Source: Prosthecobacter sp. (GTDB lineage Bacteria > Verrucomicrobiota > Verrucomicrobiia > Verrucomicrobiales > Verrucomicrobiaceae). Taken from it: DNA of 6,102 nt. The position numbers and the translations under genes are program-made. Position 1 is the first letter of the stretch; each line of letters opens with the position of its first letter. The notes beneath the pieces were generated by a model. It was not told the origin of the DNA and did no database searches. It was given only the letters and a program-made list of their open reading frames with translations. Location of the stretch: contig JAIWOJ010000153.1 in assembly GCA_020216965.1 (NCBI GenBank), forward strand, positions 1 to 6,102, written 5' to 3'. This document shows, piece after piece, positions 1-6,102 of this stretch.

Positions 1-225
1 ACGGACCGGGCGCTTAGCGGCAGTGGATTTCAGGTCAAAGGCTCCCACATCATGGATCCGCGCACCCTTCAGCCCATGCCCTGCCAGGAGGGGCGCAGCT
101 ATGCGCTTGCCCCCTCGGCAGCGCTTTCAGACGCCCTTTCTACCGCCTTCATGGTTTTGGGGGCTGAGGCATCTCAGGCATTTTGCGCCCGCCACGGGGG
201 TCAGATTGAGGTTCTCTGGGCCTGA
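1..225 (+). CDS. ApbE-like FAD:protein FMN transferase, C-terminal fragment
   Basis: This is the last 74 codons of a gene that begins before the window, read in frame 1 and ending in TGA at 223-225. The fragment carries two hallmarks of the C-terminal part of ApbE proteins: a His-Ile-x-Asp-Pro-Arg-Thr segment at fragment residues 16-22, and an Asp-Ala-Leu-Ser-Thr segment at residues 44-48 followed by a hydrophobic stretch and Gly. In this family the Asp and the Thr four residues later bind the metal ion. ApbE enzymes move FMN from FAD onto a Thr of target proteins such as NqrB, NqrC or RnfG, usually outside the cytoplasmic membrane, or supply flavin to other periplasmic proteins. The usual Gly after the Arg-Thr is Leu here, a small departure. 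The signal peptide and FAD-binding N-terminal part lie outside the window, so localisation and target cannot be judged. The assignment rests on motif recognition only. Confidence 0.8.
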   Translation, partial: TDRALSGSGFQVKGSHIMDPRTLQPMPCQEGRSYALAPSAALSDALSTAFMVLGAEASQAFCARHGGQIEVLWA

Positions 226-364
226 TCCTCAAGCCGCAAGGCCATTCATGCCTAACTTTTTTCAGATGCACCCGGAAGGATTCGTGCTTCAGAGAATAGC
301 GCGCCCGTGGTGCTGATTTTTTCGGAATCGACCCAGGTGCGGCTTCTTGTTAAAGTGCTGCTTC
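226..364. other. Intergenic region between the ApbE-like gene and the kinase gene
   Basis: The 139 bases between the ApbE-like stop and the chosen kinase start hold no credible small gene. Apart from a weak hairpin near 239-262 and a second run of six T at about 317-322, I see no clear structure. I find no convincing -35/-10 pair and no strong Shine-Dalgarno sequence ahead of the kinase. The kinase frame is open from 317, after a TGA at 314-316, so a start before 365 is possible only at non-ATG codons such as TTG at 347. Confidence 0.5.
239..262 (+). terminator. Weak candidate rho-independent terminator after the ApbE-like gene
   Basis: A short inverted repeat pairs AGGC at 239-242 with GCCT at 250-253 around a 7-base loop. 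It is followed after three bases by six T at 257-262. Its position 14 bases after the ApbE-like stop is right for a terminator. The stem is only 4 bp, which is short for an efficient intrinsic terminator, so this is a tentative call. Confidence 0.25.
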
Positions 365-3300
365 ATGCCTCCCGGTCCAGCCAGATCCACCGTTCCAGCG
401 CCTGTCGGCCCCACCATGCCGCCGGAGTTGAACACCATCGCACAAGACCGGCGCGGCAAGCCCAAGGTGTGGAAACCACCCTCCCCCGAAGAACTAGGGC
501 GCGTTCTCGACCGCTATGAGGTGGAGGAGCTGCTCGGCTGCGGCGGCATGGGAGCCGTCTATAAAGGCAGGCAAAAAACGCTTGATCGCCTCGTCGCCAT
601 CAAAATCCTGCCGCCAGAGGTGGATGATCTGGATGCCAGTTATGGAGAGCGTTTTAAGAACGAAGCGCGTGCCATGGCGCGGCTGAGCCATCCAAACATC
701 GTCAGCGTGCACGACTTCGGGGAGACCAAGGACGGCCTGCTTTTTTTCATCATGGAGTTCGTGGAGGGGCTGGACGTCTCCCGGATGATGCGCCAGCAGC
801 ATGCCCTGGGCCGTGAGCACATCCGTAGCATCATGACCGACGTCTGCGCCGCGCTCCAGTACGCGCATGAGAAAGGCATCGTCCACCGCGACATCAAGCC
901 AGCAAACATCATCGTGGGCTATGACGGGCGGGTGAAAGTGGCCGATTTCGGTTTGGCAAAAATCACCCAAGGCAGTGACGTGCATCTCACGGAGAGCAAT
1001 GCACTGATCGGCACGCTGCACTACATGGCACCGGAGGCGCTCAGTCTCGGGGCCAGTGTGGACCGGCGGGCAGACATCTATGCCGTGGGTGTCATGCTCT
1101 ATCAGATGCTCACGGGGAACCTGCCGCAGGGACTCTTTCAGATGCCCTCCATCAAAGTCCCGGGCCTCGATCCGCGCTACGATCAGGTGGTGACCAGAGC
1201 CCTGCGGGAAAAGCCAGCCGACCGCTACCAGACCATCGCCGACATGTTCCGGGATCTGGAGGAAATCTTTGCCCCGCAGACCAGCACCAGCCGCACCCGG
1301 CGTGGCAGTGGCCTCGGGCTCTACAAATTCGTCACTGGAGAGGACGGCAGACCCGTGCTGCTAGGCAGCGGCTCTGCCGGTAAGACCTACAAGGCGGTGC
1401 ATTCCCTGCTCGACACCACTGTGGCGCTCAAGGTCATCCATGAAGCGTTGACCTATGACACCGAGGTGCGCCAGCGCTTTCTCAATGAAGCCCGTGCCAT
1501 CGCCAAACTGCGCCACCCCCACATCGCTGAACTGCGTGACTGTGGCGAGGACGAGGGCGCGCTCTTTTGCGCCATGGAGTACTGTGATGGGGGCGACTTA
1601 GAAAAACTGGTGCAGACGCGCGGTGCCCTGCCAGAGGAGGCCGCCCTCATGTTTTGCCGCCAAGCTGCCAGAGCCCTCGCCTATGTGCACGATCAAGGCT
1701 TTCTGCACCGCGATCTCAAGCCCTCCAACCTCATGCTCTCCATGGTGCCAGGGAAAGACGAGGCGAACATCAAGCTCATCGACTTCGGCCTCGTCAAAGC
1801 ACTGGGACAAACCACCGGCCTGACCCGCCGCGGCCAATTCCGCGGCACCCTCCTTTACACCAGCCCCGAGCAACTGCGTGGCGAGGTGCCCGATGAGCGC
1901 ACGGATGTCTTCTCCCTCGGCATGACGCTCTGGTTCATGCTGGAGGGTCGTCTGCCCATTGACACCAGCTCCAGCGAGATCACCCGCAGTCGCCTCTCAG
2001 GCATCAACCATGCCACCCATCTGCCCGAAAGCATGAGCCCAGCGGTGCGTCACCTGCTCACCCACATGCTGCACCCCGATCTACGCCAGCGTGCGCGCGA
2101 TATGCACGCCGTGCTGAGCGGCATCGAAGACTGCCTAGCCCGCCTCGCAAGCGGTGAATCAAAACCACCGGCCAAAAACCCCGCAAAAGCCCAAGAAACT
2201 CCCGGAAAAGCGGCGGAAAAAAACCTCAAATCCAGCGTCAGACCGGGCAAAACCACGCAAATCACCAAACAGGCCGCCTCTGTCGTGCTTCCAGCTCCCC
2301 CACCGGCCCCAGCCTCAGCCCCGACTCCGGCCAGCCCTGCGCCGTCTCCTGTCCCTGCTCCTCCTGCCCCTGCGCCGCCCACCCTCCCAGCACTCCCCCC
2401 AGCTACGGCTCCGCAGGCTGCGCCAAATCTACCCTCCAGCGATGCGGACCCCATGGCGACCATTCGCCACCGTGCGCCTGAAGAAAAGCCTACACCCCCC
2501 TCCCCAAGCCCGGCTGTTGGCCCTGCAGCGGCTGCACCTGCGCCACCCCGAGCCGCCTTCCCTGGCCTGCAAAAGATCGCCACCGCCACACGCACCAAGT
2601 TTGACCTCCTCGAGGAAATCGAAGGCGTGCATGAAGAGGTAGGGGCCGCCTGGCGTGCCAGACGCCGCCGCACTGGGGAGCTCCTGCGCCTCACCCTCCT
2701 GCACGCGGATCTCGGCCAAGACCCGGCCTTTGTCACCGAGCTGGAGAACCTCCAGAAAAAGGCAGCGCAGTGCCGCGGCGGTTTCATCATTCCACCCCTA
2801 GCCCTCATCCGCTTTCAAGACCACGTCGTCTTTGCCGAGGAACTCATCGAAGGGATGCCCCTCCTGACCGTGCTGCGGGCCAGGCAACGCCTCAACCTTA
2901 TGGACGCAGCCCCGGTGCTCATGCAGGTGGGGGAGGCCTGTGACATCGCCGCGCGCGCTGGCATCCCTGGGCTCATCCTGGCCCCTCATGCCATCATGCT
3001 GCAGTTCCCCCAGCTCTATGGCGGCAGATTGCACGAGCGGGATTCCCGCAAGCTCCTCGCCCTGCCCTTCCGTCAATGGCCGAGCCATATGATCCGCCTG
3101 ACAGTGGACTACAGCCCCGCGCTGCAGACCGCCGGAAAAAGCGCCCCTGCAGCCTCGAACGGCACCCAGGGGGACATGCCCTGCCGTTTCGCGCGCCTGA
3201 TCTACCACCTCCTCAGTGGTCAGCCTCCCTCCACCGCCGCGCAGATGGCGCGGGCTGGCTATGTGCCCGTCGCAGGTCTGGGAGAGGAGAGTAACCGCGT

Positions 3301-3412
3301 GCTGGCACGCATCATTTCCCGCGAGCTCCCTGCCGAAGCCTGCGCCCCACTGCTGCGTAGCCTGCTCCAGATGGAAAATCTGCCCGTCAACGTGCTGCCA
3401 GCGGGACACTAG
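365..3412 (+). CDS. Large Ser/Thr protein kinase with two intact kinase domains and a degenerate third
   Basis: The product is a cytoplasmic Hanks-type protein kinase of about 1015 residues; no signal peptide or membrane segment is visible. Kinase domain 1 (about residues 51-302) has the glycine loop G58-x-G60-x-x-G63, ATP-binding K80, alpha-C E100, catalytic H174-R-D176 with K178 and N181, D194-F-G, and A222-P-E. Kinase domain 2 (about 320-591) has G334-x-G336-x-x-G339, K356, E375, H448-R-D450 with K452 and N455, D473-F-G, and S500-P-E. Both look catalytically competent and of RD type, so activation-loop phosphorylation is a likely control. A Lys-rich then Pro/Ala-rich linker (592-745) leads to a third kinase-like region (746 to about 1008) without catalytic motifs. 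I chose the ATG at 365. TTG at 347 would add six residues and ATG at 416 would remove 17; none has a strong ribosome binding site. The FHA-ABC transporter gene follows on the same strand after 148 bases and is a plausible substrate. The substrate itself cannot be read from the sequence. Confidence 0.93.
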   Translation: MPPGPARSTVPAPVGPTMPPELNTIAQDRRGKPKVWKPPSPEELGRVLDRYEVEELLGCGGMGAVYKGRQKTLDRLVAIKILPPEVDDLDASYGERFKNEARAMARLSHPNIVSVHDFGETKDGLLFFIMEFVEGLDVSRMMRQQHALGREHIRSIMTDVCAALQYAHEKGIVHRDIKPANIIVGYDGRVKVADFGLAKITQGSDVHLTESNALIGTLHYMAPEALSLGASVDRRADIYAVGVMLYQMLTGNLPQGLFQMPSIKVPGLDPRYDQVVTRALREKPADRYQTIADMFRDLEEIFAPQTSTSRTRRGSGLGLYKFVTGEDGRPVLLGSGSAGKTYKAVHSLLDTTVALKVIHEALTYDTEVRQRFLNEARAIAKLRHPHIAELRDCGEDEGALFCAMEYCDGGDLEKLVQTRGALPEEAALMFCRQAARALAYVHDQGFLHRDLKPSNLMLSMVPGKDEANIKLIDFGLVKALGQTTGLTRRGQFRGTLLYTSPEQLRGEVPDERTDVFSLGMTLWFMLEGRLPIDTSSSEITRSRLSGINHATHLPESMSPAVRHLLTHMLHPDLRQRARDMHAVLSGIEDCLARLASGESKPPAKNPAKAQETPGKAAEKNLKSSVRPGKTTQITKQAASVVLPAPPPAPASAPTPASPAPSPVPAPPAPAPPTLPALPPATAPQAAPNLPSSDADPMATIRHRAPEEKPTPPSPSPAVGPAAAAPAPPRAAFPGLQKIATATRTKFDLLEEIEGVHEEVGAAWRARRRRTGELLRLTLLHADLGQDPAFVTELENLQKKAAQCRGGFIIPPLALIRFQDHVVFAEELIEGMPLLTVLRARQRLNLMDAAPVLMQVGEACDIAARAGIPGLILAPHAIMLQFPQLYGGRLHERDSRKLLALPFRQWPSHMIRLTVDYSPALQTAGKSAPAASNGTQGDMPCRFARLIYHLLSGQPPSTAAQMARAGYVPVAGLGEESNRVLARIISRELPAEACAPLLRSLLQMENLPVNVLPAGH
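2288..2434 (+). repeat. Low-complexity Pro/Ala-rich linker tract in the kinase
   Basis: Residues 642-690 of the kinase are almost entirely Pro, Ala, Ser and Thr in irregular short patterns, encoded by C-rich DNA. It follows a Lys-rich stretch (about 596-636). Together they separate the two intact kinase domains from the degenerate C-terminal domain and should form a flexible, disordered tether. The repeat is compositional; no exact unit recurs. Confidence 0.85.
2600..3388 (+). other. Pseudokinase-like C-terminal domain within the kinase gene
   Basis: The region from kinase residue 746 follows the pattern of the two upstream domains but without their catalytic residues. It opens with a Phe-Asp-Leu-Leu-Glu-Glu strand where the others have Tyr-Glu-Val or Tyr-Lys-Phe. 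A glycine loop is absent: an Ile-Glu-Gly-Val-His-Glu-Glu segment takes its place. The beta-3 Lys position falls at about T777. A helix resembling alpha-C, then a 'FAEELIEGMPL' strand and hinge, match the 'FIMEFVEGLDV' hinge of domain 1. Where HRDIKPANI stands in domain 1, this region reads Leu-Ile-Leu-Ala-Pro-His-Ala-Ile at about 870-877. No DFG is found. A late helix with Tyr-His-Leu-Leu-Ser-Gly at 947-952 matches Tyr-Gln-Met-Leu-Thr-Gly of domain 1. I infer a pseudokinase serving as a scaffold or regulator. The alignment was made by eye. Confidence 0.6.
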
Positions 3413-3560
3413 GCGATTCACAGGCTTTTCTGCACCCAGCAGGCAGCGAAATCACCGGTGTGCTGTTTTTTTTCAAGACAGCAGCCCATTTCCACCTAAA
3501 AGCAGAACAGTGCCCGCTCTTGGGTGCTGCAACTCCATATCCCGGATGGATTGACCCCTT
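3413..3560. other. Intergenic region between the kinase and transporter genes
   Basis: These 148 bases hold no supported gene. They contain a perfect 8-base palindrome CACCGGTG at 3453-3460, a run of eight T at 3466-3473, and the inverted repeat listed separately. No clear promoter is visible. The spacing is compatible either with a shared transcript from the kinase gene or with a separate transporter promoter. Confidence 0.5.
3461..3483 (+). repeat. U-rich inverted repeat between kinase and transporter genes
   Basis: The arm at 3461-3469 (TGCTGTTTT) pairs with the arm at 3475-3483 (AAGACAGCA), giving nine base pairs including one G-T wobble, with a 5-base loop. The T run lies inside the stem rather than after it, so this is not a standard intrinsic terminator for the kinase transcript. 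It might be a processing, attenuation or mRNA-end structure, or it may have no function. Confidence 0.35.
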
Positions 3561-6102
3561 ATGCAAGGACAGATCGACTACCTCACTCCCGAAGGGCAGC
3601 TGATGTCCAAAAAGCTGGAGAAAGGACAGGTCGTGTTTGAGCAGGCGATCCTGGAGTGGAAACCCGCTGTGGCCACCTGGGTGCTGAGCGCGGAGAACGC
3701 GGACACGCCCGTGCACGTCAATGGGCTCCTCCTGCCTGCCAGTGGCCTGCCCCACACGCTGAGTCATAAGGATCAATTCAAAATTGGCACCCTGCGCGCC
3801 GTCTTCCTGCTCATCCCCGCCACCCCGCTGATGAATGGCACCGCCTGTCGGGAGGTCAGGCTGGAAAGCCGCCGCCTTCAGATCGGACGTGCCTCTGGCG
3901 AGGACGCATCCTATTCCGGCGTGGACCACTGGCAGCTTGACCCCGAGGACCGCAACATCGCCCCCCTCCATGTCGAAGTGCTGCCCTCCTCCTCTGGCTG
4001 GACCATCCACGCCCGCAGTTCCAAAGAGGCACACCTCAATGGCGATCCCTTTCTGCGCCATCCCCTCGTGCCTGGGGACCGTTTTACCATCAGTTGTTAC
4101 GGCTTTGAGTTCACCGGCTCTTCCATCATCTGTGTGGATCAGCTCTTGGGCGCGCGTGTCGAGGGGCATGATCTCAGCCTCACCGTGCCTCACGATGGCA
4201 GCACACGGCAAATCATGCGCTCCGTGTCCATCGAAGTGCGTTCCGGTGAGTTCCTGGGCATCCTCGGTGGCTCCGGCCAGGGGAAATCCACCCTCATGCA
4301 GCTCCTGGCCGGGCTCCTGCTGCCCACACAAGGCCACGTCCTCATCGATGGGGAGCCCATTGAGAAAAAGCTAGCCGCTGGCAGCGTCGTCGGCTTTGTG
4401 CCGCAGGATGATATTGTGCATAGCGACCTCACCGTGCGCGAGGCGCTCACCCTCACCGCGCGGCTGCGTCTCGAGGCTGCCCCACGCGATATTGAGGCAC
4501 TCGTCACAGGCACGCTCAATAAACTGGGGCTGGAGCCCCATGCCGCCCAGCCCATCCGCAGCCTCTCTGGCGGCCAACGCAAGCGCGTGAACATCGCCAC
4601 AGAGCTGCTCTGCCGCCCTGCTGTGCTTTTCCTCGATGAGCCAACCTCCGGCCTAGATCCTGAGAACGAGGAAAGCGTGGTCTCCCACCTCCAAAAGCTG
4701 CGCCTCACAGGCCACACCGTGGTCTGCACCACCCACAGCCTGCACCGGGCCTTCCTCTTTGACCGCATCGCCTTCGTCCATGCGGGGCGGCTGCTTTTCC
4801 TCGGCACCCAGGATGAAGCACGCGAGCACTTTCTGGAGGTCCGGGATGCTGCTGGCACAGATAGCAGTGGCACCAGTGGCCCCTCCCCCTCCATGCGCCT
4901 GGAGCGCATCTACAAGCTCGTCAGCCAAACGGACAGCGGAGAGCACTGGCTAGAAAAATTCCGCAGCTCCAGCCTGCACCCTTTTTCCCAAGATGCCTGC
5001 CCGCCGCCGCGTCGTGTCATTGAAAACCCACCTCAACATGCCCGGCCAGGCTTTCTGAGCTGCCTGCGCGTGCTGGCAGAGACGCAGCAGCGCATCCTGC
5101 TCTCTGACCGCAGGAACTGGCAGACCCTACTGCTCCAGCCCCTCGCGATCGGTCTGCTGGCTGGATGGGTGGGGCTGCATGATGCAGAGTTCCGCTGCTT
5201 TGCCTGCCTCATCGCCACTCTCTGGTTCGGCTGTGGCAATGCTGCCCAGGCCATCGTGCGTGAGCTGCCCATCTTTCGCAGGGAGCGCATCGCCGGTCTA
5301 GGCATGCACCCCTACATCCTCAGCAAGACCTTTTTCCTCTCTCTCATCTCATGGGCGCAGGTTCTCATGCTGCTGGCCGCCCAGGCACTGCCCGTGCTGC
5401 TTTTCGCCCGCGATGCGGACCCTGCCCATGACGTACTGCCTGCCGCAGGCTCTGGGCTCGGCCTCTTTTCGCTCGCCTTCCTGCTCTCTGGCGTGGTGGG
5501 CGTGCAGATCGGCCTCGCCATCTCCTCCCTGGCCCGCACCACCACCCAGGCCACCCTGCTCGTCCCGCTCGCCCTCATCCCCCAGATCCTTTTCAGCGGC
5601 TTCGTCGTGACCCTGCCAGAAATGCCGCCCCCAGCGCGCATCCTCAGCCATGCCATCCCCAGTGCCAGCGCCCAGCGCCTGCTCGACCTATCCCACGTCT
5701 CCGCCAAGCGCGTGCCCCTCATGACGGATGAAACCGAGGTGCCTTTGTTCTTTTGGACAGATTTCGCCAAAGACTCCGCTGGACGCTGGGAAATCCAGCC
5801 CGGCACCAACAAAGAGCGGCTCAAGCCCAACCTCACCCCAGGCCACCATCGTCCCCCGACCAGCAGCCGCCGCGCTACCGCTGAAGCCCGTTATCGAGAG
5901 GTGGATGAGTTTAACACAGCCTGGCAAAACACCCTCGTCATCCCTGATAAAGTAGGCACCCATCAGCCCTCCACCCACGCTGATGCGCGCGAGTATGTGA
6001 CCGGACGTGCCGATCTGCCCTCCACCCTCAGTGCAGGTGACATGCATGAGTCTCTTTCCAAAGCCTGGCCCTGGTGCCTCGCCCTGCTAGCCTGGATCAG
6101 CG
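3561..6102 (+). CDS. FHA-ABC transporter fusion (ATPase plus ABC-2 permease), 3' end beyond window
   Basis: The frame is open for 847 codons to the window edge. An in-frame TGA at 3552-3554 makes the ATG at 3561 the first ATG; a GGATGG about 11 bases upstream is a weak ribosome binding site. Residues 20-85 look like a partial FHA domain (Val-Asn-Gly at 53-55). Residues 100-186 are a second FHA-like domain with I108-G-R110, H137 and N160-G161, but Ala-Pro at 134-135 instead of Ser-Arg. The ATPase (about 197-420) has Walker A 236-243, Q-loop Q282, signature L335-S-G-G-Q followed by Arg-Lys-Arg as in ABCG proteins, Walker B D359-E360, D-loop D366 and H-loop H392. Hydrophobic segments near 523-540, 545-562, 590-615, 632-655 and 663-684 form an ABC-2 permease, with an R567-E-L-P-I-F-R-R-E-R motif typical of ABCG-type permeases. 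A long loop (about 685-830) precedes a sixth helix cut by the window end. It is probably a half-size exporter acting as a dimer in the cytoplasmic membrane; cargo unknown. The architecture resembles mycobacterial Rv1747, and the adjacent kinase fits that comparison. Confidence 0.92.
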   Translation, partial: MQGQIDYLTPEGQLMSKKLEKGQVVFEQAILEWKPAVATWVLSAENADTPVHVNGLLLPASGLPHTLSHKDQFKIGTLRAVFLLIPATPLMNGTACREVRLESRRLQIGRASGEDASYSGVDHWQLDPEDRNIAPLHVEVLPSSSGWTIHARSSKEAHLNGDPFLRHPLVPGDRFTISCYGFEFTGSSIICVDQLLGARVEGHDLSLTVPHDGSTRQIMRSVSIEVRSGEFLGILGGSGQGKSTLMQLLAGLLLPTQGHVLIDGEPIEKKLAAGSVVGFVPQDDIVHSDLTVREALTLTARLRLEAAPRDIEALVTGTLNKLGLEPHAAQPIRSLSGGQRKRVNIATELLCRPAVLFLDEPTSGLDPENEESVVSHLQKLRLTGHTVVCTTHSLHRAFLFDRIAFVHAGRLLFLGTQDEAREHFLEVRDAAGTDSSGTSGPSPSMRLERIYKLVSQTDSGEHWLEKFRSSSLHPFSQDACPPPRRVIENPPQHARPGFLSCLRVLAETQQRILLSDRRNWQTLLLQPLAIGLLAGWVGLHDAEFRCFACLIATLWFGCGNAAQAIVRELPIFRRERIAGLGMHPYILSKTFFLSLISWAQVLMLLAAQALPVLLFARDADPAHDVLPAAGSGLGLFSLAFLLSGVVGVQIGLAISSLARTTTQATLLVPLALIPQILFSGFVVTLPEMPPPARILSHAIPSASAQRLLDLSHVSAKRVPLMTDETEVPLFFWTDFAKDSAGRWEIQPGTNKERLKPNLTPGHHRPPTSSRRATAEARYREVDEFNTAWQNTLVIPDKVGTHQPSTHADAREYVTGRADLPSTLSAGDMHESLSKAWPWCLALLAWIS

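Noticed and set aside
23..316. 97-codon open frame with a GTG start on the + strand
   Set aside because: It overlaps the ApbE-like coding frame in a different frame, is rich in Arg, Pro and Phe without any recognisable motif, and ends just before the kinase gene. It is best explained as a shadow frame.
341..364. Possible promoter or ribosome binding site just before the kinase start (TTGTTAAAG)
   Set aside because: There is no matching second promoter element at proper spacing, and AAAG is too weak a match to call a Shine-Dalgarno site.
1364..1387. Gly-Ser-Gly-Ser-Ala-Gly-Lys-Thr in kinase domain 2 as a Walker A nucleotide-binding motif
   Set aside because: It sits exactly where the kinase glycine loop belongs and is followed by the VALK strand and the rest of a kinase domain, so the resemblance to a P-loop is accidental.
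2050..2808. 252-codon open frame on the - strand
   Set aside because: It lies antisense to the kinase linker; its Gly/Ala/Arg-rich translation is the complement of the Pro/Ala tract in GC-rich DNA, and no domain is visible.
3387..4337. 316-codon open frame on the - strand
   Set aside because: It is antisense to the start of the FHA-ABC gene, whose + strand frame carries clear FHA and ABC motifs. The antisense product has no recognisable domain.
4190..4909. 239-codon open frame on the - strand, rich in Ser and Arg
   Set aside because: It is antisense to the ATPase domain with its full set of ABC motifs; long antisense frames are expected in this GC-rich DNA.
1..6102. RNA genes, CRISPR arrays, insertion sequences or attachment sites
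   Set aside because: No tRNA-like cloverleaf, spaced direct repeats, transposase-like frame or terminal inverted repeats were seen; nearly all the sequence is explained by the three genes.

Overview
The window is GC-rich (roughly 60%, judged by eye). All supported genes lie on the + strand: the 3' end of an ApbE-type flavin transferase gene (1-225), a complete gene for a large multi-kinase-domain Ser/Thr protein kinase (365-3412), and the 5' part of a gene for an FHA-ABC transporter fusion (3561 to the window edge). The wording of the first kinase domain (a Tyr-Glu-Val opening, a GGMGAVYKGRQ-type glycine loop, an 'AIKILPPEV' strand) and the abundance of such large kinases suggest Verrucomicrobiota, perhaps a Prosthecobacter-like genus, or less likely Planctomycetota. 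This is recognition by eye, not a search result.

Layout. The ApbE fragment ends at a TGA at 223-225. A 139-base gap holds only a weak hairpin followed by six T. The kinase gene encodes about 1015 residues: a short Pro-rich N-terminus, two apparently intact kinase domains, a Lys-rich then Pro/Ala-rich linker, and a C-terminal region that I read as a third, degenerate kinase fold without catalytic residues. No membrane segment is evident in it. A 148-base gap with a U-rich inverted repeat follows. The last gene is open for 847 codons and runs off the window. It encodes two FHA-like segments, an ABCG-like ATPase domain and an ABC-2-type membrane domain, and it is cut at what looks like its sixth membrane helix.

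How the genes may work together. A Ser/Thr kinase next to an ABC exporter with N-terminal FHA domains recalls Mycobacterium tuberculosis PknF (Rv1746) and Rv1747, where the kinase phosphorylates the transporter. Here the kinase could regulate the transporter. However, the better FHA domain keeps the fold markers but lacks the Ser-Arg pair that normally grips phosphothreonine, and the kinase carries its own pseudokinase-like module, so the signalling logic may differ. The ApbE gene is separated by a possible terminator and need not be connected.
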